Below are positions 11,703 through 22,309 of a DNA stretch of 64,000 bases, piece after piece. The notes under the pieces are model-generated. The model did not search any database. It was not told the origin of the DNA and saw only the letters and a program-made list of their open reading frames with translations. The stretch lies in NCBI GenBank assembly GCA_033964015.1, contig CM066918.1, forward strand, positions 20,853,387-20,917,386, written 5' to 3'. Source of the DNA: Scolanthus callimorphus (lineage: Eukaryota > Cnidaria > Anthozoa > Actiniaria > Edwardsiidae). Both the position numbers and the translations under genes were made by a program. How positions within the stretch are numbered: position 1 is the first letter of the stretch; the number at the start of each line of letters is the position of its first letter.

Positions 11703-12637
11703 AAACTGCATTTGACTTCAAAACCTGAGAGTGATTCTCGGTAACCAATTGGCGACTGTATTTCTTACCTGCACCTGGCGTTTCTCAGACCCCTGGAATT
11801 TTCAGCCTCAAAGACACACCCCTCAGCTGAAATGGGCAATTCCAGAAAATCTATGTACCCTGGGGATGGGCAGCATTTGGAAATTTTGAATGGGAGGGTG
11901 GTTTTCAAGCTCGGAATTCTGCCGCCATGGGGGGGGGGGGGGGTCAAAAAATAGTGCCGCCTGTGGTGGGGGTACATATATTTTCTGGAATTGCCCAATA
12001 CTGATTTCGTAGGGTAAACAAATCCCAGACAAATCCTCACCTGGGATTCTTTTAGTGCAAAAAAAATCAATCCTTGACAGTGCAGTTTATAAATGCAACC
12101 AGCTATTCCCCCTCACATGGGGATTCAAATTTGATCCCCCTCACCACCATCAACCCATCCAGCCATCAGGCGCATATGTATGATTTTTAAAAGTTGAAGG
12201 CACAGCCAAAGGGCCAATGCAGGATTTTGCAAATCCAAACTCTTCAATATGCAGTGCAGTATTTTTGCCAAAGTCCCCCCCTTACAAAAAAAAAGCAGTC
12301 CAGTGCCTGCAACGTCACTGGCCATACACTTTCTACCCAAGACATCCTGGCTAATTATGGGTGGGTTTAACAGTCTGCTTATAATCTGACTTGCGAGACA
12401 GCAAATTGTCCACTCATACATTGTTTTTGCCACATATACTTGTTTTACATAGATTCACTGTACATGCCAATGAATTGCTTTCTTTCATTAAACTATATTT
12501 ATTCTGTAAACCAAAATTGTAATGTGAACCATTAAATGCAGCATCACATAGGGGGCATTGAGTCTATTCACAGGATGGTTTGTTGTATTAAAATGACTAA
12601 AAACCTTGTAAATTATGTGCTGTTTTTCCTACTATAT
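11703..12637. repeat. non-coding part of Harbinger with a foldback at 11832-11997
   Basis: GGGCAATTCCAGAAAATCTA at 11832 is matched inverted at 11969-11997 (28-bp arms). A run of thirteen G bases sits near 11931-11943. The rest to 12637 shows no coding pattern. Confidence 0.55.
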
Positions 12638-12754
12638 TTGGCTTGAAATAGTTTTGAAAACACTAACAGCGATGGATCTGGATCCAAATTGGATGCAATG
12701 TCCCAATAAAATCGAATATAAATAGAGAGAAAGGACAAAACAGATAAGATTTGT

Positions 12755-12797
12755 GCCGACGTTTCGGACTCTTTACTTTCAGTCCTTCATCAGGGCG
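12755..12797 (-). ncRNA. hammerhead ribozyme motif in Penelope-like terminal repeat
   Basis: On the minus strand the order is CTGATGA, a 5-bp stem GGACT...AGTCC closing an A-rich loop, then GAAACGTC. This matches the hammerhead core CUGAUGA - stem II - GAAA - very short stem III (ACGU) - cleavage at GUC. Hammerheads of this minimal kind are described for Penelope-like elements. The inverted copy at 13184-13252 keeps stem II and GAAACGTC but has lost CTGATGA at its break point. Confidence 0.65.
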
Positions 12798-12943
12798 GTT
12801 ACAGAAATCAGTTACATATGCATACGCGTATATACAAACGTACCCTGCGCGCGCAGACAAATTCTGAATGCGCGCGCTCAAAGAGGAGAAAACGAAACTG
12901 AATACAATGGTACAATTTAGTAATAAGCTAAGTCTAAAGAGTT

Positions 12944-13177
12944 CTAAATTTCTTCTCTAACGTTAAGTCCATCAGGGCTCATGGTTCTTAACTTGTCGAT
13001 CCAAAGGCCCTCGACAGAAGTCAGATCCTCCTGTTTAGCCACCTTTTTAATGCACTTGATGGTGAGGTCTGATATTGTGTGCCCATTGCTTGAATTGAAG
13101 TGTGCCGCGACAGGATTAGCGTCAGCGTACTTTTGCCAATTTTTGATCGTACATTTGTGGGTTCTAAAGCGTGCATG
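12944..13177 (-). pseudogene. C-terminal fragment of a Penelope-like RT/GIY-YIG endonuclease protein
   Basis: The minus frame reads through AAHFNSSNGHTISDLTIKC and WIDKLRTMSPDGLN to a stop at 12944-12946. The pattern H-F-N-x-x-x-H-x-x-x-D-L, followed by W-x-x-x-L-(R)-T-x-x-P-x-G-L-N, is the usual ending of Penelope-like proteins after the GIY-YIG motif. The RT domain and the GIY-YIG motif itself are missing because the copy is truncated at the inverted terminal fragment. Confidence 0.75.
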
Positions 13178-13750
13178 TAACGGAAGGACTGAAAGTAAAG
13201 AGTCCGAAACGTCGGCACAAATCTTATCTGTTTTGTCCTTTCTCTCTATTTATTTTCCTACTATATTATAATGCTGGACAAATAACAGCTGCCAATTACA
13301 ATGGCGATATAGAGATTACAGAACTGGGGCATTATAATCTAGAAAATGATATTCTGAAACCACACATTAGATAAAAGAAACATACTTTTGTAGCAGAAAA
13401 AGAACTGTGTAGAATTTCAATGACCACAAAAAATAAATTGCACAGCTTGGGCATTGAAAAATTGTTATCAATATTGTGTAAAAAGAAAACATTGCCACCC
13501 CCTCCCCCAATTTCTAATGGCCTACCCTAAGCTCCAAGCCCTCATCAAATATAAGCCCTTAGCCCTGTCAAAAGAATGTTTTAAAGTCTAGGGGCTTATT
13601 TTTTTGGACTTTTATAGTAATGGTTTCCACCTGCTCTGACCAGGCCACCTTGGTTTAGATAACCTCAGAAGGAACATTTCAGATTCAACTCAAATAATGA
13701 CAAATATCCTACATATAAACAACATGTCAATTTTATTTCTCTACCATGCA

Positions 13751-13886
13751 AACATGGCAAAACTATAACAAGTAGCGTTGCTTGAAAATACAACAATGTA
13801 GCTTTCTGAAGCCTTTTCTGTCACATGGCAAAACTATAACAAGTGGCATCATTTGAAAATACAACAATGTAGCTTTCTGAACTCTC
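13751..13886. repeat. two tandem ~73-bp repeats
   Basis: CATGGCAAAACTATAACAAG occurs near 13747 and again near 13825, each followed by a similar stretch ending ACAACAATGTAGCTTTCTGA. The end of the unit (AGCTTTCTGAAGC) appears once more near 13974. Confidence 0.7.
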
Positions 13887-13994
13887 ACCTCACACAGTGG
13901 TTGCCCTTTCATGGCTTTTTTTTCTTAAACCTTAAAAAAATAAACCTTAAAACATTTTTTTAACAATAACACAGCTTTCTGAAGCTTTGTCTGT

Positions 13995-16900
13995 GTGTCT
14001 CTCTCACTATACTATATCTCTCCCAATCTTTCTCACTTCACACAGATTGTTCACATTTGTCATTTCATGGCAACTGTATATAATGATCTTTTTTCATTCA
14101 AGATGGCGTCGAGCTGGCCACGCTTTTTGCTGCTCCTGACATTTTTGTGTCATGGGGCTGCTTCCGAGCTCCAATCAATCTTGTGTACAGCTTCAGCAGA
14201 ACCTACAATCTTCGTGAGAATACCTGTACAGTCATTACGGCTTCTAGCTACGGAATATAATCTATCTTACTCCTGTTACTGGACAGCTTCTCACTCTGCA
14301 ACCGCCATCTTGTCTCTTCGTGGGCGGATAATTTCACCTATCCACTCCAAGCGGCTATCCCACAAACCGTTCGTACGCTGGCTTCACTCGGGGCACCTCT
14401 ATCAGCAAAGTGACATTCTGACGTGTGGCGACGTGGAGTCTCAGCCTGGTCCAAGGACAAGCGACCGTTCTCGTAGTTCCCGGCATCAAAGTAATACCAG
14501 CGCTGATTTCGCTTCGAGAACTCTTTCGAGCAGCACTACCGGCAACTCATCACTATCTACTTCCAGCAACCTATCTAGTCACAGCCCTGCTACCATTCAC
14601 TGTTTTTACCAGAACGTCCAAGGTATCAGATCTGGTCAGAAACTCCGTCAATTTCAAGATACAGTTTATGCAAATGATTTCGACATCATTGCAATTACGG
14701 AGTCTTGGCTAAAACCTGAGATCTCAGACTCTGAAGTACTACCATGGGGTTATGACGTTCACCGCTGTGATCGCCATTTTGCTGACCGCGGAGGCATTCT
14801 TATCGCCTCTCGGTGCAGTCTTCGCTGCAGTCCTGTCGATCTTGGGATTAACGACCAAGAGCTCGAATATGCTGCAGTGGAAGTTATTACCAACAACTGT
14901 GGCAAAGTTCTAGTTGCGGTTTTCTACCGGCAGCCAACATGTCGCGTCTCTTGGCTCCATAAGTTCAGTGAGTTCTTGGACACGCTTGCTTACGACAGAG
15001 TAATCTTGCTCGGCGATTTTAATCTACCATCAGTTACTTGGATTGAGGGTTCGGGTTTTGTCGATTCCTCTGAATCGGCTTTGTTTACGTTTTGCCAAGC
15101 GCTGGCCGATAAAAACTTGTTCCAGTTGGTTGACAAGCCGACACGTGGGGACAATTACTTGGACCTCCTAATCACCACCATTGTTGAAGGCGTCGCCAAT
15201 CTATTTGTTACTGAGTGCAGTGGTGTTGCCCTTTCTTCGGATCACAGGGCCGTGACCTACGATCTTCATTTCTCGTCGCGCTCCTTGAATAACAAAGCTG
15301 AGCCGACTTTCAACATCAAAAAGGCTGACTTTGAAGGGCTTAGGTCGTCATTGACTGAACACCCCATTCATCTCCTTGGGATTAATGATGTAGAGAAAGC
15401 CTGGGACCTCTGGAGGAAGTGGTTTACAGACCACATTAATAAACATGTTCCTATTTCAAGACCACGCAAGTACATTACACCTCCCTGGATAGACAGTGAC
15501 GTCACTCATGCTATCAAAAAGAAAAACTCAGCGCGCAGAAAGGCTTTAAAGAAGGACACCGATGCATTATGGGAAAAGTTTCGACGCCTGCGACGTGAAC
15601 TGAAATACCTTGTCCGCGCAAAGCGCGTCGCCTATCTACAGGATATTTCTGATAACTGTTTCTCCAATCCAGCGCGCTTCTGGTCTTACTTCAACAGAAT
15701 CGCCAAACGTTCGTCTGTGCCGGACTCAGTTGTTTTGGATGACTGCTCTTATTCATCTCCTGGCGCTAAAGCCAGTGCATTCTGCAACTTTTTCTCGTCA
15801 ACGTTCAACCCTGACGACTCGGCTCCCTCGAGCATATCTTCAACTCCCTATACTGAGAGCGTTTTAAGTGATCTAACGCTAACTCCAGCTGAAGTTATCT
15901 CTGCGCTCCAGCGTCTGGATCCTAGTAAGACTCCCGGTCCTGACGGTCTCCATCCAAGACTGCTGCGCGAGTGTGCTGACCAATTAGCTCCCTCCCTTTG
16001 TGAGTTGTTCAATCTGTCGTTACGCTCGGGTCGTCTACCTGCGGAATGGAAGGACGCTAATGTTACCCCCGTGTTCAAGAAGGGGAAAAAGTCTGAAGTT
16101 TCTAACTACAGGCCTATATCCCTGTTATCTATTGTCAGCAAGGTGTGTGAGAGGTGTGTTCTCAACCACTTAATAGCGCATGTGCGGGAGCTACTATCGT
16201 CTATCCAACATGGTTTCATCGGTGGAAGGTCGTGCGTCACCCAACTCTTGGCTGTCCTTCACGAACTCGGAACTGCCCTTGATTCCGGTCTTGAGAGTGA
16301 CATTATCTACTTGGATTTTTCCAAGGCATTTGACTCAGTGCCGCACCATAAGTTACTATACAAGTTGTCCCTGTTTGGGGTCACAGGAAATCTACATCGA
16401 TGGCTGTCAGACTACCTGTCCTTCAGGCGCCAGCGTGTTATTGTCGATGGCACTTCTTCCGATTGGTCAGTCGTCCGTTCCGGGGTACCTCAAGGAAGCC
16501 TGTTAGGCCCCTTCCTATTCCTGCTGTACGTCAACGATCTCCCGGATGCAGTCAACTCTGACACTGCTGTTGCCCTCTTCGCTGATGATGCTAAGTGTTA
16601 CAGACCCCTGCGAACTCCAGACGACACTACCGTTCTCCAGAAAGATTTAGACTCGCTGGATAAATGGTCCAACGAATGGTGTTTGTCATTCAATCATAAG
16701 AAATGTGATGTCTTGCGTATCTCCAGGAAACGGTTGAGCCCAGTCCCCTCTCTTGCGGTCAGGCCCTACACCCTGGGAGAACATGCTCTCACGGTTGCTA
16801 ACACGCAGAAAGATCTCGGTGTTACGGTCACCAGCACGCTAACGTGGAGCGCGCATATTGCTACAGTTGTAGCCAAAGCAAATCGTGTGCTTGGCTTTCT

Positions 16901-17501
16901 CCGCCGGCATTGCGCGCAGTTAGGGCCTGACCGCAAAAGACTACTATATCTAACCTTTATTCGCTCTCATATTGGCTACGCAAGCGAAGTCTGGGCTCCC
17001 CAGTCTTGTATTTCTGACCTTAAGCTGCTAGAAGGAGTTCAGCGCCGCGCTACTCGCTTTATACTTTGCTGCGACCCAGACCCAAATAAAAGACCCAATT
17101 ACAAGGCGCGCTTGCTAACGCTGCGCTTGCTTCCTGTTTCTTATTGGCTGGAGGCAAAGGATCTTTGTTTTTTCTATAAGGCTTACCATGGGCTCTACCA
17201 TTTTCCTCTCAATGAGTTTGTTACTTTTAATTCTGGTCGAACAAGGAATGCAACAAATGTGAATCTCCGTCCCCAGCGTTTCAGGACCTCGCTTTTCCGA
17301 GATTCCTATTTTAACAGAATTGTACTTCTTTGGAATAATCTACCAACTGAGACCAGAGCTGCGCCCTCTTTCTGCACTTTTAAAAACAAACTGAACCGTC
17401 TGTACTTTAGTAAACTTGAACTATTCTTTGACAGTGACCGGGTCCGGTCTTGGAAGTCCTTGTGTCCCCACTGTAGGGCAACAAGAATTGACTGTTGCTA
17501 G
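13995..17501 (+). CDS. CR1-like LINE polyprotein: 2A-like motif, APE endonuclease, reverse transcriptase
   Basis: Up to 1168 residues. The better start is probably the ATG at 14103 (context AAGATGG), which gives MASSWPRFLLLLTFLCHGAA, a hydrophobic signal-peptide-like N-terminus. Then comes CGDVESQPGPRT near residue 150, resembling a 2A translational-recoding motif but with Q where N is usual. The APE endonuclease follows (FYQNVQGI, AITESWLKPE, LLGDFNLP, SSDHRAV), then the RT (TPGPDGLHPRLL, NYRPISLLSIVSK, DFSKAFDSVPHH, VPQGSLLGPFLF, ALFADDAK). No stop or frameshift is seen. Known for the family: the endonuclease nicks the target and the RT primes on it. The copy appears intact in coding terms. 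Confidence 0.9.
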   Translation: MSLSLYYISPNLSHFTQIVHICHFMATVYNDLFSFKMASSWPRFLLLLTFLCHGAASELQSILCTASAEPTIFVRIPVQSLRLLATEYNLSYSCYWTASHSATAILSLRGRIISPIHSKRLSHKPFVRWLHSGHLYQQSDILTCGDVESQPGPRTSDRSRSSRHQSNTSADFASRTLSSSTTGNSSLSTSSNLSSHSPATIHCFYQNVQGIRSGQKLRQFQDTVYANDFDIIAITESWLKPEISDSEVLPWGYDVHRCDRHFADRGGILIASRCSLRCSPVDLGINDQELEYAAVEVITNNCGKVLVAVFYRQPTCRVSWLHKFSEFLDTLAYDRVILLGDFNLPSVTWIEGSGFVDSSESALFTFCQALADKNLFQLVDKPTRGDNYLDLLITTIVEGVANLFVTECSGVALSSDHRAVTYDLHFSSRSLNNKAEPTFNIKKADFEGLRSSLTEHPIHLLGINDVEKAWDLWRKWFTDHINKHVPISRPRKYITPPWIDSDVTHAIKKKNSARRKALKKDTDALWEKFRRLRRELKYLVRAKRVAYLQDISDNCFSNPARFWSYFNRIAKRSSVPDSVVLDDCSYSSPGAKASAFCNFFSSTFNPDDSAPSSISSTPYTESVLSDLTLTPAEVISALQRLDPSKTPGPDGLHPRLLRECADQLAPSLCELFNLSLRSGRLPAEWKDANVTPVFKKGKKSEVSNYRPISLLSIVSKVCERCVLNHLIAHVRELLSSIQHGFIGGRSCVTQLLAVLHELGTALDSGLESDIIYLDFSKAFDSVPHHKLLYKLSLFGVTGNLHRWLSDYLSFRRQRVIVDGTSSDWSVVRSGVPQGSLLGPFLFLLYVNDLPDAVNSDTAVALFADDAKCYRPLRTPDDTTVLQKDLDSLDKWSNEWCLSFNHKKCDVLRISRKRLSPVPSLAVRPYTLGEHALTVANTQKDLGVTVTSTLTWSAHIATVVAKANRVLGFLRRHCAQLGPDRKRLLYLTFIRSHIGYASEVWAPQSCISDLKLLEGVQRRATRFILCCDPDPNKRPNYKARLLTLRLLPVSYWLEAKDLCFFYKAYHGLYHFPLNEFVTFNSGRTRNATNVNLRPQRFRTSLFRDSYFNRIVLLWNNLPTETRAAPSFCTFKNKLNRLYFSKLELFFDSDRVRSWKSLCPHCRATRIDCC

Positions 17502-17712
17502 ATACCTAGCAAGATTTACATATTTATATTAATTAATTGTCCAATCGTTTTGTAGTGTGCTGTACTGTGTTGGGGCGCGTCTTGGGACTTCGAGTCCGTT
17601 AGCTCTCCCGCATCACGACCATTTGTTGTTGTTGTTGTTGTGTTGTCGCAGTATTTTATATATCATAAGTTTATAGTGCTCGGCGTGATGGAAGCCACTA
17701 AATAAATAAATA
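13995..17712 (+). mobile_element. CR1-like LINE inserted in the Harbinger element
   Basis: A single long ORF encodes an endonuclease and an RT. The 3' UTR (17502-17712) contains a (TTG)n run and ends in an AAATAAATAAAT tail, typical of CR1/L2-type 3' ends. The 5' boundary is uncertain: the DNA before the ORF is (CT)-rich and resembles sequence just after the 3' end (CCCAATCTTTCTC near 14023 and near 17773), which may reflect the target site. Confidence 0.85.
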
Positions 17713-17860
17713 TATAATTTTAACATGACAATCAGATTTCCTAAGCTTGTAACTCTTTCTCTCTCTTTTTATCCCAATCTTTCTCTGTCCAGACAACTTG
17801 TATCACTTTTGCTATTTTATGGTACCTTTTTCTTTCACATCATAACATTTTCTTTTAACC

Positions 17861-18735
17861 TCAATCTTTTTTGACTGATTTTTCAAAAACATCAAGGAAT
17901 CGATTCATTACGGTCATTCTTTCATTGTGCATAGTTTCCATTTTCTTGATTTTATTTTCCTCATCTTCTTTTCTGTCTTTTGTAAACTCTTTGAATAAGG
18001 AGACCAAATCCTCTTCCTGTTTCTTTGGTTTCTTTGTGGCTTTCTTTTCCTTGTAAGCTTTTGTTTCCCTTCCTCGCCATCACTTGAACTTTCCACACTT
18101 GCCCGGCTAGCTACTGCTGTACCATCTATATTGCTACACACAACTGGGGGCTGCATGGCATGATCTTTCCCAAACAAACTTTCAAGTTGGTCAAAAAAGC
18201 TACACTTCTTCCTTTCATTCCCACTTCCTGAGTTATGGTCAATACACTGGGTGTATGACCTTTTCAGGTTCTTCATTTTAGTTTCACATGAAGTAACATC
18301 TCTTCGGTATCCTTTCCTAGCCAGCTCTTTACTTATTTCCTCCCAGATAACTTTATTCTTCATGTTTATATCTTTAAACTTTTCTCTCCTCAAAGCATAA
18401 CAATCAATCAAAAGTAGCACCTCTGCATTTGACCATCTTTTGGAGGTGGTCTCTGCATCTGTATCACTTGAACTGGGATGAGGGCATGATTCTGTAACAT
18501 AAACAAGTGAACTGTTGGTGCTTGCTGCATCACTTGGACTGAGAATTGAAGGAGGGCATGACTCTGTAACATAGACAAGTGAACTGTTTGTGCTTGCTGC
18601 ATCATGTGGACTGAGATAAGAAGGAGGGCATGCTTCTCTGACATAGACAAGTGAACTGTTTGTGCTTGCTGTGTGATCTTGAACACTGTTATCTTGTGCA
18701 TTAACAATTGTATTCCCCTCTAAAAAATCCTCCAT
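17861..18735 (-). pseudogene. Myb/SANT-like Harbinger partner protein with probable C-terminal frameshift
   Basis: The minus frame runs from 18735 to 17914. Its N-terminal part holds three near-identical repeats of about 30 residues (ASTNSSLVYVTESCPPS type, DNA 18475-18690). A Myb/SANT-like domain follows (SKRWSNAEVLLLIDCYALRR, VTSCETKMKNLKRSYTQCID). After SSSDGEEG the annotated frame becomes basic and ends at 17914. A neighbouring frame instead gives a charged helical tail (KKQEEDLVSLFKEF, METMHNERMTVMNRFLD) ending at 17861, which looks like the genuine C-terminus of such proteins. A one-base indel near 18050-18075 (or an unseen short intron) would explain this. Role in the family: binds the terminal DNA and brings the transposase to the nucleus. 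Confidence 0.75.
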
Positions 18736-18811
18736 TAATTATTCAGAAAGCCTGAGAAGTGAAAAAGACAAACAAAATAAAAGGTAATTGTGGGCTCATT
18801 CTATGGACTTA

Positions 18812-19270
18812 CAGTCAAAAGACACGAAGCGTGCCCCCTAGAGTTGAAGAATCAATTCATTATTCAATTCTTGATTTCATTATTCAATCCAAAAATGCAA
18901 TTTTCAATTGAATATTGAAAATTTTATAATCTAAATAATCTGGGTGAGCAATAGGCTGTTATCACGCAAAATTGATTACTAATAGTTAATAGTTATCAGA
19001 AAATGAAATCCAGTTTTCAATTCTACACATCCGTATTAGTAAAATGGCAAAATTTCAAAATAATTACTTGAAAACTGTGCCAACAATTCTGGAAATCTGA
19101 ATAAGTTTTCATGGTCAAACATGCGCTAGAAGTTTAGGTCAATTTCTGCAATAAATACTCGGGAGCCACCTTAATATTGAACTCAAAAATGCATTTTTGG
19201 ATCGAATCATGAAATCAATAATGGAATAATGAATTGAATCTAGGGGGGCACGCTTCATGTCTTTTGACTG
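18812..19270. repeat. MITE with ~85-bp inverted ends and TA flanks
   Basis: The ends CAGTCAAAAGACACGAAGCG and, inverted, CAGTCAAAAGACATGAAGCG are flanked by TA. Inverted matching continues inward through GAATTGAATAAT-type sequence. It lies between the Myb-like gene and the right end of the Harbinger element. Confidence 0.75.
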
Positions 19271-20759
19271 TAAAACAAAACTCCTATCAAGATATAAAAA
19301 GCACATTACAGCTAATTTCAAATTCTAAATTTTCAAAATATAATATGTTGTAACTTCTAAATTATAGCGCACAAAAAATGGAAGGCTGTGACTGTGGACA
19401 GAGATTTATTTTGGAATTCATATAGACCTGCCATTACTTTCACATAATTTTAGGCAAAGTACTTTTGATTCTGATAATAAATTTTCAACATAAGACGACA
19501 ACGCTCCAACCAATCCCCAAGAGCACCCCAAAGACGTCCTGAGTACATTTGGAAAGAAATAGAAACATAATCTCCTTGACAACGCCAACAAAATGTACAC
19601 ATTATAAAATTAACACTAATCCTCAAAAACTATTATCTTGAAACAACAATGTCATGTGTGTCATCTCTGGCGTGATGACCGAAGAGCCGGTTTGTTAGAT
19701 AGAGAATATGGAATTTGTCTTAAAGAGAGATTAAATTTAAACACAAACCTGGTGCCCATGTATTATTCTGTTTGTTATATAAACTTTCTTTGTAAAAATC
19801 TTTCGATTTGATGAATTTTGCAATATTGGGCATTATCATAATTATTTCACATAAGCAAATTACAATGTCTCAGTCGCCAAAATCCTGATAAAACACTGTA
19901 GTTTGTGCATCATCTGCAACGCTTAAATATTTTCTTGTGAACTTGTGTAGGGTAGTCTGCGAGAAAATGATATTGGAGACGTATTCCATGTCTCCCCTGG
20001 TTTTTGATATGGAAAGAGTTGACCGAGAGACTTTAGGAACGTGAAACGAAGCAAAGATTGTTGAGGTTGACATAAATATCGGCGAAGGTGTGAAAACAAC
20101 GCTAAAAATCTACGGTCTTGTGTACAATATTCCGCGAGAAAATTTGAGCCATTTTTAGCTACCCTCGACCAGCCACCCTCACCGTCCACCCTCGACTAGG
20201 TACCCTCGACCAAAAGGTAAACTCGAATGTTGTAGCATGCACTCTTATGGCTCGAGTTATATTACGCGTCATATCATTGCACTATCAACAAAATAGAAGT
20301 AAATAGGCAACTCAGGGCTGTAACAGAGCCCCATGTGAGATGTACGTCTATAAATCTCTACTAAAAACACTTGAAAAATAAATAAAATACCTTGATGTTC
20401 ATCCCCCATGTTCACGTTCACTTCGTTGTTTCGAAATGGCGACCGCATGGAACTGGCTGCTTACCCCAAGTACAACAGGCTCACGTTTTCAGTCTAATAA
20501 CCGCTGCCATCACGTATCGCTTTCGGATTTATCCCCAAATGAAACGACAAGATCATGAATCCGTAAAATCCGGATTAAGTTTTAATCCTTTGAATCCTGC
20601 CTTGACGTGGATTCGAAGGATTCATAACCCATTTTCAGATTTCAGTAAAGAAATGAAAAATCCACTTTTGGATTCAAAATCCGGATTTAGATTTTTCCCA
20701 AAGAAACGCACTCTAAGTTATCTTGCAAAAATAATCATTTGACATTATTTTTTGTGATG

Positions 20760-21480
20760 GATCAGCTGTGCCCTTAAAACACGAGGGTTGCTGGTAGGTT
20801 CTTCTCCTTTACCCCCTCTAAGATATGTTGAATGGTAAGTATCTGTCCTGAGGTAGAACTGTTGGTTCTAAAGCCATTTTGATTCTTTCTCAGCACTGGG
20901 TCGACTTCATCCTGTTTAGCATCATCAGATTATAGATCTTCACCGCAATTCCTGTTAACGTGATGCAGCGATAGTTCTTTGTGATCCCAAGATTGCCCTT
21001 TTTGGGGAAGGGGAGTATGCACCCTTCAGTCCATCTGTATATTGGGTCTTGGCTATAGACACTATTGCACATGCTAAGTAGCATGTGGTGGAAATCTTCC
21101 ATACTTCTGCTAGTATCTCGTCAAGACCGCAATCTTTTCCATTTTGGATGAATCCAATTGCCTTATTCAGCTCCTCAGGCGAAAAGGGGCCTCTCTTGAT
21201 GTTGAGCTCTTTTGTGAGGATTGGTGTTATAGCCTCTTCAGATATTAGCGGGGGCTTGCCGAGCAGGTCTTGGAAGTGTTTCTGCCACAGCTGTAGACAC
21301 TACTCCTTGGCTGGAGGCTTTCAGCTTGGCTCTGTTGCTACTTTTTCTGCCACTTATTTCATTGACTACCTTCCACGCCATTGGCTGACTTTTTGTTGCT
21401 GACAGCACTTTTGAGGTGCTTGATCTTGTTTTTCAAGTAGTTAATTTGTTCAGCTTCGTAAGCATCTTTTTGGACTGACT
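20760..21480 (-). pseudogene. RTE-like LINE reverse transcriptase fragment
   Basis: Minus-strand pieces in several frames give SPEELNKAIGFIQNGKDCG, LPFPKKGNLGITKNYRCITL and NQNGFRTNSSTSGQIL, motifs of RTE/related LINE reverse transcriptases. The DD box is missing, and frame breaks separate the motifs. The piece ends about 45 bases from the Harbinger right end. It is a relic. Confidence 0.65.
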
Positions 21481-22309
21481 GGGCTTCTTCGAATTAGGTT
21501 TTCAGGTGATGGATCAGTGCTTTTAAGATGTGCAGCTTTATGATGTTTTTTTTTCACGTGTGAAGATATCAAGTTTTCGAATGGGAGATCACCTGGAATT
21601 TCATTGGTGTTTATATAATAAGTACAAATTTGGAGTATTTTCGTGTGCTATCGATTGGATGGACTTGGATTGTGAAATAGCATTTTTGATTTCTTACCAG
21701 GCAGAACAGTTTTCAAACTTGGAAATATCTTATAGCAAAAGCTTTGAAATCTTACATAAGAATGCCTATAATATAATGCAAGTTTCAATTCGTTTTTCTG
21801 TCTTAGACTAAATAACAGTATAAATAGGATTCTGAGTAGTTTATTTAGATCACTGGTCTTATTTTATAACATTTTGTTGAAACAACCGTGACATAGCCCA
21901 TTTCAGTTCAAGTCGGTCCCCTACCCAACACAGCGGATACCGAATGTCACTGGTCACTGCTTCCATTGTGTACTTTAAAGCTTAAGTGTTCAACAATCGA
22001 AGTGACACTGCATTTGGCATTCTATGTCGATTCATAGCAATTTTGGTTTTGAAGGAGAAATTTCGCTGGAAACATTATTAAACGAGTAGAAAAGCCAATG
22101 GATAGAAAGATGTAAAACAGGAATAAACACAAATGTAGGAAAAATAATATGGTCCTACAAAAGTGTGACCAACATGAACAGAGGAAAAGAATTGGCGACG
22201 TAGGTGACTGGGGGCATGGAAAAGTGCTGGTTGCAAAGAAGGCTGCAAATTCACTTAGCTTCACTACTAGTGCAATACCTATGAACAAGCTATTAAAAAC
22301 ACTGATATT
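21481..22309. other. non-coding stretch, no feature recognised
   Basis: Several short open frames, none with recognisable motifs; mostly (A+T)-rich sequence. Confidence 0.4.

Larger units (their letters stand above)
12638..13252 (-). mobile_element. 5'-truncated Penelope-like element with inverted terminal fragment and 15-bp target duplication
   Basis: The minus strand carries the end of a GIY-YIG-type C-terminal region (12944-13177) followed by a terminal repeat (12718-12797). About 70 bases of that terminal repeat are present again, inverted, at 13184-13252. The direct repeat TTTTCCTACTATATT flanks the insertion at 12623-12637 and 13253-13267. Penelope-like elements are known for 5' truncation, odd terminal arrangements and variable target duplications, which fits. 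It lies inside the Harbinger element. Confidence 0.8.
10400..20713. mobile_element. complete PIF/Harbinger DNA transposon, 10.3 kb, TAA target duplication
   Basis: The left end GAGTGCGTTTCTTTGGGAAA (10400) and the inverted right end ending CGCACTC (20713) are flanked by TAA at 10397-10399 and 20714-20716. It encodes the two proteins expected of an autonomous Harbinger: a transposase at 10530-11702 (plus) and a Myb/SANT-like protein at 17861-18735 (minus), facing each other. Most of its length comes from later insertions: a foldback (11832-11997), a Penelope-like fragment (12638-13252), a CR1-like LINE (to about 17712) and a MITE (18812-19270). Confidence 0.92.

Noticed and set aside
11342..11711. 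Minus-strand open frames over the Harbinger transposase
   Set aside because: They are antisense shadows; the Ser-rich stretch is the complement of the acidic GAT/GAC-rich tail.
21530..21811. 93-residue plus-strand open frame
   Set aside because: No motif, no splice context, and its composition matches the (A+T)-rich surroundings.
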